Assembly: GCF_001421325.1 (NCBI RefSeq)
Contig: NZ_LMJY01000022.1
Location: 62,001-126,000 of the forward strand
Direction of reading: 5' to 3'
Length of the DNA: 64,000 nucleotides
DNA from: Novosphingobium sp. Leaf2
Lineage (GTDB): Bacteria > Pseudomonadota > Alphaproteobacteria > Sphingomonadales > Sphingomonadaceae
Shown: piece after piece, positions 9,420 to 19,363 of the stretch
Position numbering within the stretch: position 1 is the first letter of the stretch
Layout of the letters: each line of letters opens with the position of its first letter
Program-made: the position numbers and the translations under genes
The notes under the pieces: model-generated
Seen by the model: the letters and a program-made list of their open reading frames with translations, nothing else
What the model was told of the DNA's origin: nothing
The model's database searches: none

Positions 9420-10070
9420 ATGCCATACCCGGCGCTGCCTGAAAAACGTCCCCTGCTGCTGGTCAGCGTCGTGCTGGCGGTCGCTTGCGCTTTCGTGTGG
9501 GGCGAGGATACGCCGGAGGTCTATCGCATGGTGCTTCGCGCCGCGCCGCTGCTGATGCTGGCCGCCTACGCGCTGGTCGGCCGCAGCGATCCGGACGCAC
9601 GGCCACTGGCGGGGATGCTGGTGCTGGCCGCCGTCGGGTCCGCGTTTGCCGATTACAGTCCGCTGATCGGCCTGAATGCCAGGCTGCTGGGCTATCTGAT
9701 CGGGCTGGGCCTGTTCCTTCGGCATCGGCGCGTGATCATGGACAGCGCCAGCCGCGTGGCCGCAGCGGCTTTGTTTCTGGGAACGCCGGTGCTGCTATTC
9801 GTCGCGGCAGACCGGGCCGGGGTTGGCGTGCCAGTGTTCATGGGTCTGGCGCTGGGCGGCATGGCCGCGTCGGCGTGGATCAGCACCTTCCCGCGCTGGC
9901 GGGTGGGCCTGGGCGCCGGCCTGATCGCCTTAAGCGAAGTGCTGGCGATCGCGGCATCGGGCGACAGCACGCATGCGGCAGAAATCGGCACCTGGCCGCT
10001 GTTCTATATCGGCCACCTGCTGCTGACGATCGGTGTTATCGCCGAACTGGCCGCGCGCGAATACGATTAG
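9420..10070 (+). CDS. YhhN/TMEM86-family lysoplasmalogenase-like membrane protein
   Basis: A 216-residue, very hydrophobic protein with about seven to eight predicted membrane helices, such as [28 protein letters not shown] and [18 protein letters not shown]. Length and helix pattern fit the YhhN family. Eukaryotic members hydrolyse the vinyl-ether bond of lysoplasmalogens; the bacterial substrate is mostly unknown. The conserved aspartate in FADYSP after the third or fourth helix fits the family. It stands alone, divergent from trmFO and converging on the DUF952 gene. Confidence 0.75.
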   Translation: MPYPALPEKRPLLLVSVVLAVACAFVWGEDTPEVYRMVLRAAPLLMLAAYALVGRSDPDARPLAGMLVLAAVGSAFADYSPLIGLNARLLGYLIGLGLFLRHRRVIMDSASRVAAAALFLGTPVLLFVAADRAGVGVPVFMGLALGGMAASAWISTFPRWRVGLGAGLIALSEVLAIAASGDSTHAAEIGTWPLFYIGHLLLTIGVIAELAAREYD

Positions 10071-10088
10071 GGTCGGCGAAGCGCGCCT

Positions 10089-10442
10089 TTATCCCGCGAC
10101 CGGCAGTAACAGCGTAGTGTCCGCATGGTATTCCACCGGACCGTACGCGATGACGGCGGATAGCGGCAGGTCCGCATAGACGTGGGGGAACAGCGCCCCG
10201 CCGCGCGAGACTTCCCATTTCACCGCCGCACCAAGCGCCGCAAGATCGATCGCGGCAAGGTGCAGGTTGTCCTGCCCGGCGAAATGCTTGTCCAGCGTGG
10301 CTTGCACCTGATCGGCAGTGGACAAGTGGACGTAGCCGTCCGCCACGTCCACTGGCGCGCCGGCGAAAGCCCCTTCGGCGAGCAGCCGGGCCAGTTGCTC
10401 GCCGGTCAGGATCTTGTAGGCGACGAGTGGCCGGTCGGTCAT
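10089..10442 (-). CDS. DUF952 domain protein
   Basis: A 117-residue soluble protein with family blocks YKILTGEQLARLLAEG, DGYVHLSTADQVQATLDKHF and YADLPLSAVIAYGPVEYH. DUF952 proteins have a beta-barrel-like fold related to glutathione-S-transferase/ADP-ribosyltransferase-type small proteins; no reaction is established. Its start overlaps the gyrA stop by four bases, so it is co-translated with gyrA. That pairing recurs in sphingomonads as far as I know, but it does not reveal a function. Confidence 0.8.
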   Translation of the reverse strand: MTDRPLVAYKILTGEQLARLLAEGAFAGAPVDVADGYVHLSTADQVQATLDKHFAGQDNLHLAAIDLAALGAAVKWEVSRGGALFPHVYADLPLSAVIAYGPVEYHADTTLLLPVAG

Positions 10443-13192
10443 TCGCCAGTATCCGGGGTGTCGGCCTCTGGCGCTTCCACCTCGACAGCCACGGCAACAT
10501 CCGCAGCGTCGATTTCGGGCTCCTCGTCGAGCCGCACGGCGCTGACCACGTGTTCGTTGTTGGCAACGCTGAACAGGCGCACGCCCGCCGATCCACGCCC
10601 GATCACGCGCAGGGACGATAGCGGCAGGCGGATGAGCTTGGCCTGGTCGGTGACCAGCATGAGCTGCTGCGCGCGGGTGGCCGGGAAGCTAGCAACAACC
10701 GGCCCGTTGCGGCCGATGTTGTCGATATTGGTGATGCCCTGGCCGCCGCGCCCGGTGCGTCGGTATTCGTACGCGGACGAGAGCTTGCCATAGCCGTTGG
10801 CGCAGACCGTCAGGATGAACTGCTCGCGCTCGGCCAGCTCTGCCATGCGATCGCCGGGAAGCGAGGGATCGCCCTCCTTCTCACCCTTCCAGGGCGCAAA
10901 ACGCAGGTACTGCTCGCGCTCGTCAGCGTCGGTGCCCACGCGGTGCAGAATCGAGAGCGAGATCACCTCGTCCCCGTCCTTCAAGGTCATGCCGCGCACA
11001 CCGGTGGAGGTGCGGCTGGTGAACTCACGCACGTCGTCACCGGCAAAGCGGATCGCCTTGCCCTGGCGGGTGGCGAGTAGCACATCATCGCCGCCATCGA
11101 GCAGGGCGACGCCGATCAGGTGGTCATCGCTGCCATCGTCGAAGCGCATGGCGAACTTGCCGTTGCTGGGCACGTTGGCGAACGAATCCATCGCGTTGCG
11201 ACGCACGTTGCCCTTGGCGGTGGCGAACACCACCGACAGGTCGCTCCACGTCGTCTCGTCTTCGGGCAGGGCGAGCACGGTCTGGATCGTCTCGTCCTTG
11301 TCCAGCGCGGGCAGGAGGTTGACGATCGGGCGACCGCGCGTGGTCGGCCCGCCCTCGGGTAGCTTGTAGACCTTTAGACGATAGACCTTGCCGGCAGTGG
11401 AGAAGAACAGCACCGGATTGTGGGTGGACGTGACGAACATCGTCGTCACCGCGTCTTCTTCCTTGGTCGCCATGCCGGCGCGGCCCTTGCCACCTCGGTT
11501 CTGCGCGCGGAAGGTGGAGAGCGGGGTGCGCTTGATGTAGCCGTCCATCGTGACGGTGACGACCATGTCCTCCCGCTCGATCAGGTCCTCGTCGTCGATG
11601 CCATCGAACGCGGCGACGATTTCGGACAGGCGCGGGGTGGCGTAGGCATCGCGTACGGCCTGCAGTTCTTCGCGCATGACCGTGAACAGCTTCACCCGAT
11701 CCGCCAGGATCGACAGGTATTCCTCGATCGCGACGGCGAGTTGCTTGAGTTCGTCGCCGATCTCGTCACGGCCCAGAGCGGTCAGGCGATGCAGGCGCAG
11801 GTCGAGGATGGCCTTCACCTGCACTTCGGACAAGCGATAGATGCCGCCCGCTGCTTCCGCCTCGGGCTCGATCGCCTCGACCAGGCGAATGTACTGCGCG
11901 ATGTCGCCGATCGGCCATTCCTTGGCCAGCAGCCGCGCACGCGCCTCGCCGGGGTTGGAGGCGCCGCGGATGATGCGCACCACCTCGTCCATGTTCGAGA
12001 CGGCGACGACGAGGCCGAGCAGGATATGGGCCCGGTCTCGCGCCTTGTTCAGTTCAAACTTGGTGCGCCGGGTGATGACCTGTTCGCGAAACTGGATGAA
12101 CGCCTGCAGAATATCGCGCAGGGCCATGATTTCCGGGCGGCCGCCCCGGATCGCCAGCATGTTGGCCGGGAAATTGGATTGCGCCGGGGTGCTGCGCCAC
12201 AGTTGGTTGAGCACCACTTCAGGCGAGGCATCGCGCTTGAGGTCGATGACGACGCGCACGCCTTCGCGGCTGGATTCGTCGCGAATGTCGGAGACGCCTT
12301 CGATCCGCTTGTCCTTCGCGGCCTCGGCGATCTTTTCCACCAGGCCGTTCTTGCCGACCTGGAAGGGCATCGAAGTCAGCACGATAGAGCGATAGCCGCT
12401 GCGTGAACCGCGTCCTTCCTCCACATGCGAGCGGCAGCGCTGGATGATCGAGCCGCGCCCGGTCAGCGCGGCGCTGCGCGCGCCGCTTTGCCCCAGGATG
12501 AGCGGTGCGGTGGGAAAATCCGGACCGGGAATGATCTCGAACAATTCTTCCGACGTGATCGCGGGATTGTCCATCATGGCAAAGCAGCCGTCGATCACCT
12601 CGCCCAGGTTGTGAGGCGGGATGTTGGTGGCCATGCCAACAGCGATGCCGCCCGCGCCGTTGACGAGAATGTTGGGGAAGCGCGCGGGCAGCACGGTCGG
12701 CTCGCGGCGCGAACCATCGTAGTTGTCCGCAAAATCGACGGTATCCTTGTCGAGATCGTCGAGCAGGGAATTGGCCACGCGGGCCAGACGCGCTTCGGTG
12801 TAGCGCATGGACGCTGGCGGATCGGGGTCCATCGAGCCGAAGTTGCCCTGACCATCGATTAGGGGAACGCGCAGCGACCAGTCCTGCGTCATGCGGGCCA
12901 GCGCATCGTAGATCGCGCTGTCGCCGTGCGGGTGATAATTGCCCATCACGTCGCCGACGATCTTGGCGGACTTGCGATAGGGCCGGCCAGCCACGAAGCC
13001 GCCTTCCTGGCTGGCGTAGAGAATGCGGCGATGCACCGGCTTCAGCCCATCGCGCACGTCAGGCAGCGCGCGGCTGACGATCACGCTCATCGCGTAATCG
13101 AGATAGCTGGTCTTCATCTCGTCGACGATGTCGATCCGGGTGTATTCGCCCTCGGGGCCGATCGGCTTGATATCGCTGGTGTCGTCGCTCAC
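10439..13192 (-). CDS. gyrA: DNA gyrase subunit A
   Basis: A 917-residue protein that begins at GTG. The catalytic tyrosine is Y131 ([10 protein letters not shown]). The quinolone-resistance region reads [15 protein letters not shown] with S92 and D96, the usual susceptible residues at the positions equivalent to E. coli S83 and D87. The C-terminal beta-pinwheel contains the GyrA-box-like NRGGKGRAG and ends in an acidic tail rich in Asp/Glu/Ala. With GyrB it introduces negative supercoils. DUF952 is coupled downstream. The upstream 309-bp gap, shared with the divergent exported-protein gene, must contain its promoter. Confidence 0.97.
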   Translation of the reverse strand: MSDDTSDIKPIGPEGEYTRIDIVDEMKTSYLDYAMSVIVSRALPDVRDGLKPVHRRILYASQEGGFVAGRPYRKSAKIVGDVMGNYHPHGDSAIYDALARMTQDWSLRVPLIDGQGNFGSMDPDPPASMRYTEARLARVANSLLDDLDKDTVDFADNYDGSRREPTVLPARFPNILVNGAGGIAVGMATNIPPHNLGEVIDGCFAMMDNPAITSEELFEIIPGPDFPTAPLILGQSGARSAALTGRGSIIQRCRSHVEEGRGSRSGYRSIVLTSMPFQVGKNGLVEKIAEAAKDKRIEGVSDIRDESSREGVRVVIDLKRDASPEVVLNQLWRSTPAQSNFPANMLAIRGGRPEIMALRDILQAFIQFREQVITRRTKFELNKARDRAHILLGLVVAVSNMDEVVRIIRGASNPGEARARLLAKEWPIGDIAQYIRLVEAIEPEAEAAGGIYRLSEVQVKAILDLRLHRLTALGRDEIGDELKQLAVAIEEYLSILADRVKLFTVMREELQAVRDAYATPRLSEIVAAFDGIDDEDLIEREDMVVTVTMDGYIKRTPLSTFRAQNRGGKGRAGMATKEEDAVTTMFVTSTHNPVLFFSTAGKVYRLKVYKLPEGGPTTRGRPIVNLLPALDKDETIQTVLALPEDETTWSDLSVVFATAKGNVRRNAMDSFANVPSNGKFAMRFDDGSDDHLIGVALLDGGDDVLLATRQGKAIRFAGDDVREFTSRTSTGVRGMTLKDGDEVISLSILHRVGTDADEREQYLRFAPWKGEKEGDPSLPGDRMAELAEREQFILTVCANGYGKLSSAYEYRRTGRGGQGITNIDNIGRNGPVVASFPATRAQQLMLVTDQAKLIRLPLSSLRVIGRGSAGVRLFSVANNEHVVSAVRLDEEPEIDAADVAVAVEVEAPEADTPDTGE

Positions 13193-13501
13193 GCGGTTCG
13201 TGTCGCTTTTTCTACGGAAAAGGAAGGATGGACTGCCCTAGGACATGCCGCCGCGAAAGGCCACCGGAACCGTGCCCGGGCACCTTCGCTATGCGCCCTT
13301 TTCCACATTTACGGATCACAGGTCCGGTCGGGAACCTGAATGCATGCGGTGAATTGCGTTCAATGCGCGTTAAGTGGCGCAAAGCAATCTTTAGGGCGAG
13401 GTTGCCAAGGGTTCAAATCCCCGTCAAACCGGCGTCCGTTTTTGTTTCCTGGGGTCCCGCGCAGTTGCGGGACTTTGTGTGTCTTGAGAGGAGATGCCGT
13501 A
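13193..13501. other. 309-bp divergent intergenic region
   Basis: It contains the promoter regions of gyrA (leftward) and the exported 447-residue protein (rightward). I see no convincing coding frame. A perfect 7-bp hairpin lies at 13454-13473 and an AGAGGAG ribosome-binding site near 13487. A T-arm-like stretch at 13407-13425 does not fold as a tRNA. Confidence 0.6.
13454..13473 (+). promoter_or_regulatory. leader hairpin upstream of the exported 447-residue protein gene
   Basis: GTCCCGC, a six-base loop, then GCGGGAC, followed by CTTTGTGTG and the ribosome-binding site. It lies 28 bases before the start codon in the likely 5' leader. It could be an attenuator, an mRNA stabiliser, or the end of a short upstream transcript. 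Confidence 0.4.
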
Positions 13502-14845
13502 ATGGCTCGCAAATTCCTTGTTTCCCGTATCGCCCTTGCCGTGGCGCTGTCCAGCGGTCTGGCGGTCGTCGCCACCCCTGCCATGGCCGCCAAGAAGGAA
13601 AAGGCTGCAGCTGGCGGCGCGTATTCCCCCGCGTTCGTGAAGGTTGCCGGACCGATCGAAAAGGCGATGACCGAAGCCACCGCAAAGCTGCCGCCCAAGG
13701 CGACCGATGCCGATCGCGCCGCCGCAAAGCAGACCTTCGATGCGGCCGTCGGCGGCGATGCCAAGGCCACGTTCACCGCTGCGGAAGCCGCGGCAAGCAC
13801 GCCTGACGACAAGAGCGCCCTGGGCTCGTTCATGCGCAACTACGGCATTTTGTCTAACGATCTGGCTTTCAAGCAGCGCGGCAATCAGATGATGCTGGAC
13901 AGCGGCAAGCTGACCGCCGCCAATGTTGGCGCGGTCAACTACGATGCCGGCCTTACCGCGTATCAGCTGAAGGATTTCGCCAACGCGGCGAAGTATCTCA
14001 AGGCAGCCAAGGACGCCGCCTATGTCGATTCGACGGGGCAACTCGATGCCGTGCTTGCGGATGCATACAAGCGTTCGGGTAACGCCGGCGCTGCCATGCA
14101 GATGACTAAGGACGAAATCACTGCGGCACAGGCCAGGGGCACGGCGCCTTCGGAAACGGCGCTGCGCAACGCGCTGCAGGAAGCGTACAGCGCCAAGCAG
14201 CTGGCCCCGTCGACCGAATATGCCGCGATGCTGGCGCAGTACTATCCCTCGACCTGGAACACTTCCATCGCAGTCGTACGCCAGCTGTCATCGCTGCCGC
14301 GTGACCAGAACCTCGACCTCATGCGCCTGATGTTCCTGACCGGTGCGATGAAGGACAAGCAGGACTATCTGGAATATCTCGACAACGTGGATCCGCGCGC
14401 GTTCCCGGGTGAGGCGACCAAGGTCACCAACGACGGTATTGCCAAGGGCAAGCTGAGCGCGTCCGACGTGCCGGACAAGGCCAATACCGAAAGCCGCGTC
14501 GCGAGCGACAAGGCTTCGCTGGCCTCGACCGAGCGTGATGCGAACAAGCCGGGCGCCACCGGCGCGACGGTGGTTGGCGCTGGCGACGTGTTCCTGAGCT
14601 ACGACCAGCCGGCCAAGGCCGAGGCATTCTACACCAAGGCCATGTCGATGCCCGGCGTCGACGCAAACAAGGTGGCGCTGCGGCTTGGCATGGCGCAGGC
14701 GATGCAGGGCAAGTACGCCGATGCCGAGGCGAACTTCGCCAAAGTCAACGGCACCCGCCAGCCGGTGGCCAAGCTGTGGTCGGCCTATGCCAAGAGCAAG
14801 TCCGCCCCGGCTGCCGCCGCTGCGCCGGCTGCACCCGCCAACTGA
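13502..14845 (+). CDS. exported Ala-rich protein with TPR-like repeats, unknown function
   Basis: A 447-residue protein. The start at 13502 follows AGAGGAGAT. A signal peptide (residues 1-29, basic start, hydrophobic core, AMA cleavage site) leads into an Ala/Lys-rich mature protein with short helical repeats. TPR-like pieces are YDAGLTAYQLKDFANAAKYLKAA, VFLSYDQPAKAEAFYTKAM and RLGMAQAMQGKYADAEANF. The C-terminus is low-complexity Ala/Pro. It is predicted to be periplasmic or outer-membrane-associated, perhaps a scaffold; no enzymatic motif is seen. Codon use is strongly biased towards C/G-ending codons, suggesting high expression. A strong intrinsic terminator follows at 14873, so it is monocistronic. 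Confidence 0.75.
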   Translation: MARKFLVSRIALAVALSSGLAVVATPAMAAKKEKAAAGGAYSPAFVKVAGPIEKAMTEATAKLPPKATDADRAAAKQTFDAAVGGDAKATFTAAEAAASTPDDKSALGSFMRNYGILSNDLAFKQRGNQMMLDSGKLTAANVGAVNYDAGLTAYQLKDFANAAKYLKAAKDAAYVDSTGQLDAVLADAYKRSGNAGAAMQMTKDEITAAQARGTAPSETALRNALQEAYSAKQLAPSTEYAAMLAQYYPSTWNTSIAVVRQLSSLPRDQNLDLMRLMFLTGAMKDKQDYLEYLDNVDPRAFPGEATKVTNDGIAKGKLSASDVPDKANTESRVASDKASLASTERDANKPGATGATVVGAGDVFLSYDQPAKAEAFYTKAMSMPGVDANKVALRLGMAQAMQGKYADAEANFAKVNGTRQPVAKLWSAYAKSKSAPAAAAAPAAPAN

Positions 14846-14872
14846 CCGCTTTCAGTGCGATAAGCAATGATC

Positions 14873-14904
14873 GGGGCGACGGGAAACCGTCGCCCCTTTT
14901 GTTT
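14873..14904 (+). terminator. Rho-independent terminator
   Basis: A 10-bp perfect stem GGGGCGACGG / CCGTCGCCCC with a GAAA tetraloop, followed by TTTTGTTT. It ends the transcript of the exported 447-residue protein and lies just before the end of the convergent carbonic anhydrase gene. Confidence 0.9.
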
Positions 14905-14916
14905 CACGCGCGTGTT

Positions 14917-15558
14917 TTAGGAAACAGGCGCAAACTCGCCGCTGGCGTCGTTCAGCAGATGCAGCACGCCATCGGAAATGGCGAAGAACGCCCCGCGCAA
15001 AGTGAGGTCTCCGCTGGCGACCTTGCTGCGCACGCACGGGAAGGTCATCAGGTTTTCCAGGCTGACCTTGACGGCGGCGAGTTCCATCGCCCGTTCCGCA
15101 TCGCGGCCAGTGGTGCCGTGTTCATGGGCTACGGGCTTGCGAGCATCGTCCAGCATCGAAATCCAGTCAGCGATAAAACCGCCCTGGCCCGGTTCCGTGC
15201 CTTTCAGGTCCTGCGTCAAGGCAGCCTTGCAGCCGCCGCACAGACCGTGGCCCATAACCACGATTTCCTTCACCTTGAGAACCTGCACCGCAAACTCCAG
15301 CGCCGCGGAAACACCGTGAAGGCCGGGCGTGGTTTCGAAAGGCGGCACCAGCGCGGCCACGTTGCGCACCACGAAGATCGTGCCCGGATCGACGTCGAAG
15401 ATCTGGGTTGGGTCGACGCGGCTGTCCGAGCAGGCGATGACCATCACTTGCGGTTCCTGGCCTTGGCCCAACTGCGCCCAGCGTTCGCGATGCGGGGTCC
15501 ACCCGGTGTTGCGAAACCGGCGGTAGCCATCAAGCAGGGTATCAAGCACGTCTGTCAT
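14917..15558 (-). CDS. beta-class carbonic anhydrase
   Basis: A 213-residue protein with the zinc site of beta carbonic anhydrases: C43 and D45 in ACSDSRVDP, then H104 and C107 in MGHGLCGGC. It interconverts CO2 and bicarbonate in the cytoplasm, supplying bicarbonate for carboxylations or buffering pH. A plausible family feature is the N-terminal helix [16 protein letters not shown]. It is divergent from lipA with about 90 bp between starts and stands alone on its strand. Confidence 0.95.
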   Translation of the reverse strand: MTDVLDTLLDGYRRFRNTGWTPHRERWAQLGQGQEPQVMVIACSDSRVDPTQIFDVDPGTIFVVRNVAALVPPFETTPGLHGVSAALEFAVQVLKVKEIVVMGHGLCGGCKAALTQDLKGTEPGQGGFIADWISMLDDARKPVAHEHGTTGRDAERAMELAAVKVSLENLMTFPCVRSKVASGDLTLRGAFFAISDGVLHLLNDASGEFAPVS

Positions 15559-15649
15559 GGTCAGGTCCTTCTACGCGGGAAGATGCGTCATTCCCTTAAT
15601 CGGGATATTCGTGCTGGCAAGGTGGCGTTGGTGTGACTATCTGGGCGTC

Positions 15650-16597
15650 ATGAACGATCTGTCTTCCGTGCCCGCACCAGAGGGCACGCCAGCCCGCCAG
15701 CGCAAGCCCGACTGGATTCGCGTCAAGGCGCCTACCAGCAAGGGCTATGGCGAGACGCGCCAGTTGATGCGCGATCTCAAGCTCAACACTGTGTGTGAGG
15801 AAGCCGCATGTCCCAACATCGGCGAGTGCTGGACCAAGAAGCACGCCACGGTGATGATCTTGGGCGATACCTGCACGCGGGCCTGTGCGTTCTGCAACGT
15901 CAAGACCGGCATGCCCGGGCGGGTCGACCCGGCAGAGCCTGCCAACGTTGCCGAACTGGCGCTGAAGACCGGGCTGGAACACATCGTCATCACCTCGGTG
16001 GACCGGGACGACCTGCCGGACGGCGGCGCCTCGCAATTCGTCAAGGTGATCGAGGAATTGCGCAAGGCGACGCCTGCCACCACGATCGAGATCCTGACGC
16101 CGGACTTTCGCAACAAGATGCAGCGCGCGGTCGAAGCGATCGTTGCGGCCCGGCCTGACGTTTACAACCACAACCTCGAAACCGTGCCCCGCCTGTATCC
16201 CACCATTCGTCCCGGTGCGCGCTATTACGCATCGCTGCGGCTGCTTGAGGAAGTGAAGCGCCACGATCCGTCGATCTTCACCAAGTCCGGCATCATGCTG
16301 GGGCTGGGGGAGGAACGCCTGGAAGTGCACCAGGTCATGGACGACATGCGCTGCGCGGATATCGATTTCCTGACGATGGGCCAGTATCTGCGTCCCACCC
16401 CCAAGCATGCCGAGGTGAAGGAATTCGTCACCCCGCAGGCCTTCAAGGCCTATGGTGCCATCGCGCGCGCCAAGGGGTTCCTGCAGGTTGCCTCTTCGCC
16501 GCTGACCCGTTCCAGCTACCATGCCGGAGACGATTTTGCGCAGATGCGCGCGGCGCGTGAAGCGTTGCTCGCCCGAAAGCAGCACGCCAAGGTCTGA
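15650..16597 (+). CDS. lipA: lipoyl synthase
   Basis: A 315-residue radical-SAM enzyme. The auxiliary-cluster cysteines are C49, C54 and C60 ([13 protein letters not shown]). The radical-SAM triad is C75, C79 and C82 (CTRACAFC). It inserts two sulfurs into octanoyl groups on E2 and related lipoyl domains, completing lipoate. The start is the ATG at 15650, which gives the usual family N-terminus ([11 protein letters not shown]). The next gene begins two bases after its stop, so they are co-translated. The lipoyl domain of PdhB in this window is one of its likely targets. Confidence 0.97.
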   Translation: MNDLSSVPAPEGTPARQRKPDWIRVKAPTSKGYGETRQLMRDLKLNTVCEEAACPNIGECWTKKHATVMILGDTCTRACAFCNVKTGMPGRVDPAEPANVAELALKTGLEHIVITSVDRDDLPDGGASQFVKVIEELRKATPATTIEILTPDFRNKMQRAVEAIVAARPDVYNHNLETVPRLYPTIRPGARYYASLRLLEEVKRHDPSIFTKSGIMLGLGEERLEVHQVMDDMRCADIDFLTMGQYLRPTPKHAEVKEFVTPQAFKAYGAIARAKGFLQVASSPLTRSSYHAGDDFAQMRAAREALLARKQHAKV

Positions 16598-16598
16598 C

Positions 16599-17045
16599 AT
16601 GCCGGGTATCCACGAAACGCGCCGCCTGCCATACAGCGCGGAACAGATGTTCGACCTCGTCGCCGATGTCGGCCGGTATCAGGAGTTTCTGCCCTGGGTT
16701 GTCGCTACCCGGGTAAAGTCCGATGACGGCCACGAAATGATCGCCGACATGCTCGTGGGCTTCAAGGCGCTGCGCGAAAAGTTCACCTCGCGCGTCGAAA
16801 AGACCCGGCCTTCGGAAATCCGGGTGGCCTACGTCGATGGACCGATGCGCGACCTCGACAATCGCTGGACCTTCCATCCGGTAGACGCGCATAGCTGCGA
16901 TATCGAATTCGACGTGAAGTTCACCTTCCGCAACGTATTGTTCGAGCGGCTTGCGGGCCAGTATTTTGACAAGGCTTTCCGCAAGATGGTGGCCGCGTTT
17001 GAAACGCGCGCGTCGGAATTATATGGGACCGCGCCGGCTGGCTAA
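16599..17045 (+). CDS. COQ10/RatA-type START-domain protein
   Basis: A 148-residue polyketide-cyclase/START-fold protein. Signatures are LPYSAEQMFDLVADVGRYQEFLPW near the N-terminus and FKFTFRNVLFERLAGQYFD-type sequence near the C-terminus (here VKFTFRN...AGQYFDKAF). Family members bind ubiquinone and support respiratory electron transfer (COQ10). The E. coli homologue was named RatA for a reported ribosome-association effect. The start is two bases after the lipA stop. lipA-coq10-like pairing is common in alphaproteobacteria, consistent with a role in respiratory cofactor metabolism. Confidence 0.88.
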   Translation: MPGIHETRRLPYSAEQMFDLVADVGRYQEFLPWVVATRVKSDDGHEMIADMLVGFKALREKFTSRVEKTRPSEIRVAYVDGPMRDLDNRWTFHPVDAHSCDIEFDVKFTFRNVLFERLAGQYFDKAFRKMVAAFETRASELYGTAPAG

Positions 17046-17065
17046 GCGGCGTGGACCGGCGAACG

Positions 17066-17566
17066 TCAGGGCAGCAGCAGTTCCAGGGCGATGATCGCCG
17101 CCTGATGGCGGATTTCGGAGCGCGTACGACCGTCCAGCAATTTCTGCTCGGCCTGGACCACGTCTTGCCCGCGCAGGGCGCACGCGAATACCACCGTCCC
17201 TACCGGCTTCAGTTCCGTGCCGCCATCGGGCCCGGCGATACCGCTGATCGCGACCGCAATATCGGCGCGGCTGTGCTTGATCGCGCCTTGCGCCATGCCC
17301 CAAGCCGTGGCGGCGGACACTGCACCGAACGAATCGATCAGGTCCGGGTGAACGCCCAGCATTTCCTGCTTGGCTTCGTTTGAGTAGGTCACGAAACCGC
17401 GATCCAGCACCGCCGAGGAGCCGGGAATTTCTGTGAGCGCAGCACACACCAGCCCGCCGGTACAGCTTTCCGCCAGCGCCACGGTGCGCCCGATAGCCTT
17501 GTTTTCGGCGATGACTCGCCCGGCGAGCGCCGCCAGGTCTTCGGGAAACGACATGTCGGTGGCCAT
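17066..17566 (-). CDS. CinA C-terminal-domain nicotinamide-nucleotide amidohydrolase
   Basis: A 166-residue stand-alone CinA C-domain (PncC type). The N-terminal active-site block is ALAESCTGGLVCAALTEIPGSS, with catalytic serine and lysine regions, and the body has AISGIAGPDGGTELKPVGTV. The family deamidates nicotinamide mononucleotide to nicotinate mononucleotide in NAD recycling. I chose the ATG at 17566 because a GAGGA site precedes it; an upstream frame extension overlaps the neighbouring gene. It follows an exported protein gene by eight bases and converges on the COQ10-like gene. Confidence 0.9.
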   Translation of the reverse strand: MATDMSFPEDLAALAGRVIAENKAIGRTVALAESCTGGLVCAALTEIPGSSAVLDRGFVTYSNEAKQEMLGVHPDLIDSFGAVSAATAWGMAQGAIKHSRADIAVAISGIAGPDGGTELKPVGTVVFACALRGQDVVQAEQKLLDGRTRSEIRHQAAIIALELLLP

Positions 17567-17574
17567 GGTGATCC

Positions 17575-18102
17575 TCAATCCTGGCAAAGGGTGATCTTGC
17601 CGAACCGGGGGTCGGCGGAGCCCGCCACATCCAGTGTGAGCGCGATAAGGCCGGCGGTGTTTTCTGGGGGAAGGGGGGACAGAAGGTCGATCGCAAGGTC
17701 CAGTGACTTGCACGAGCGCACGGCGATCCGCTGCGAGACGAAACCTTCCACGAAAACGTCCGCGATCTGGCGCAGCGATTCGTCGGGCAGGGACGCCATC
17801 GTGCGGGCCGATCCGGCATCCTGCGCTGCCAGGGTGCGCAACAGAGCGGGCTTGGCGCGCGGCCAGTAGCGATCCTTTTGCCCCGCATAGCGCGCAGCCA
17901 GCGCGGGTCCGCGCGTGCGCAGGAATGCGGTCGCTGGCAAAGATGCGGCACAGCGCTTGGCGGTGCCGTTGATCGCTTGGGGCAGCGCGTAAGCCACCAG
18001 CGACGTGGCTTCCGCCTTGGTCAGGCAGACGGGCTCGGCAGCCATCGCCGCTGTGGGCAAAAGCGCGAAGACGAAAGCGGTGGCTTGTGAAAATGCACGC
18101 AT
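17575..18102 (-). CDS. small exported protein, unknown
   Basis: A 175-residue protein. The ATG at 18102 follows AAGGAGCT at good spacing; a longer frame starts at 18123. A signal peptide with AMA cleavage after about residue 21 is clear. The mature part has three cysteines (EPVCLTKAE, RCAAS, SCKSLD) plus one near the end (LCQD), so two disulfides are possible. No family is recognised. It lies between ispDF and cinA on the same strand and is probably co-transcribed with both. Confidence 0.75.
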   Translation of the reverse strand: MRAFSQATAFVFALLPTAAMAAEPVCLTKAEATSLVAYALPQAINGTAKRCAASLPATAFLRTRGPALAARYAGQKDRYWPRAKPALLRTLAAQDAGSARTMASLPDESLRQIADVFVEGFVSQRIAVRSCKSLDLAIDLLSPLPPENTAGLIALTLDVAGSADPRFGKITLCQD

Positions 18103-18128
18103 AGATAAAGCTCCTTGCCGCACGCTTG

Positions 18129-19283
18129 TCAGGTGAGAACGAGGCTTACGGCGGCCTGCGCCGCGATCCCCTCGGCGCGGCCGGTGAAGCCCAGCCTCTC
18201 GGTAGTCGTTGCCTTGACGCTGATGCTGGCGATGTCAACGCCCAGGATCTGGGCCAGGCGCGCGCGCATGGCTTCGCGGTGCGGGCCGATCTTCGGCGCC
18301 TCGCAGATGATCGTAACGTCCGCGTTCGCCAGCGCATAGCCGGCCTGCGCCACCAGCATGGCTGCATGCGCCAGAAAACGGTCGGACGCGGCGCCTTTCC
18401 ATTGGGGATCACTGGGCGGGAAATGCTGGCCGATGTCGCCGGCACCGATCGCGCCGAGCAGCGCATCCACCAGCGCATGAATCGCCACATCAGCGTCGCT
18501 ATGGCCGGACAGGCCGTGCGTGTGGGCGATGCGAACCCCGCACAGCCACAACACCTCGCCTGCTTCGAGCCGATGGACGTCATAACCAGTGCCGATCCGG
18601 ATGGGCGGCCGGGCAGGGGCGAAATCGGCGGCATAGGTCAGCTTGTGCAAGGTTTCGTCCCCTTCGACGAGCGCGACGTCCATGCCCGCAGCCTGCGCGA
18701 CCTGCGCGTCGTCCCCGGCATTGCTGGCACTTTGCCACGCGCGATGCGCGGCAAGGATGGGCGCGAACCGAAAAGCTTGCGGGGTCTGCACCCGCCGCAG
18801 GTCTTCGCGCCGGGCGGGCTGGCCCATTAAGGCGCCCGACGCATGTGCAAGACTGTCGACGACCGCCAGCACCGGTATGGCCGCTGCGTAATCGTCCAGC
18901 GCGCGATGCAACCTTGCGATGACGGCGGCGGGTATTAAGGGCCGCGCGGCGTCATGGATCAACACGCGCTCCGGCGCATCGGCGGCGAGCGCCTCCAGCC
19001 CGAGCCGCACGGACTCCTGACGGCTTGCGCCCCCTACCGTCAATCGCACGGCGATGCCGGCTAGCGCCTCTCGGGCCAGTCCTTCCGAACCTTCGGGAAT
19101 GACCACCAGGATCGGATCGCAGCCAGCCGCCGCCAGCGCCTCTGCGGAATGGCGGACCACCGGCTTGCCGCGCCACAGTGCAAACTGTTTGGGCACCGCC
19201 TGCCCGGCGCGCAGGCCTTGCCCAGCAGCGACGATAAGCGCGGCGGTCGCCGGATTTGTGGGCTTTGACACGATTTGCGACAT
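18129..19283 (-). CDS. ispDF: bifunctional MEP-pathway enzyme IspD/IspF
   Basis: A 384-residue fusion. Residues 10-225 are IspD (2-C-methyl-D-erythritol 4-phosphate cytidylyltransferase), with [20 protein letters not shown] and [10 protein letters not shown]. Residues 228-384 are IspF (MECDP synthase), with [38 protein letters not shown] and DIGQHFPP. Together they catalyse two non-consecutive steps of isoprenoid precursor synthesis. The fusion is a known alphaproteobacterial trait. I used the ATG at 19283; longer in-frame starts run into the divergent dusB leader. Confidence 0.96.
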   Translation of the reverse strand: MSQIVSKPTNPATAALIVAAGQGLRAGQAVPKQFALWRGKPVVRHSAEALAAAGCDPILVVIPEGSEGLAREALAGIAVRLTVGGASRQESVRLGLEALAADAPERVLIHDAARPLIPAAVIARLHRALDDYAAAIPVLAVVDSLAHASGALMGQPARREDLRRVQTPQAFRFAPILAAHRAWQSASNAGDDAQVAQAAGMDVALVEGDETLHKLTYAADFAPARPPIRIGTGYDVHRLEAGEVLWLCGVRIAHTHGLSGHSDADVAIHALVDALLGAIGAGDIGQHFPPSDPQWKGAASDRFLAHAAMLVAQAGYALANADVTIICEAPKIGPHREAMRARLAQILGVDIASISVKATTTERLGFTGRAEGIAAQAAVSLVLT

Positions 19284-19331
19284 GCGACAGGCCGGTAATC
19301 GCTTGCCGAGCCAAGGGCAATCCACTATGCG

Positions 19332-19350
19332 CTGCCTGTTTTTTAGGCAG
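19332..19350 (+). promoter_or_regulatory. small hairpin in the dusB leader
   Basis: CTGCCT / AGGCAG stem with a T-rich loop, 14 bases before the dusB ATG. It lies in the ispDF-dusB divergent gap and could affect dusB translation; there is no other evidence. Confidence 0.25.
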
Positions 19351-19363
19351 TATTGACGCAACC

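Noticed and set aside
13407..13425. AAGGGTTCAAATCCCC, like a tRNA T-arm
   Set aside because: Only three base pairs form, there is no matching acceptor or anticodon stem, and no D-arm at the right distance. It is not a tRNA and not a clear remnant.
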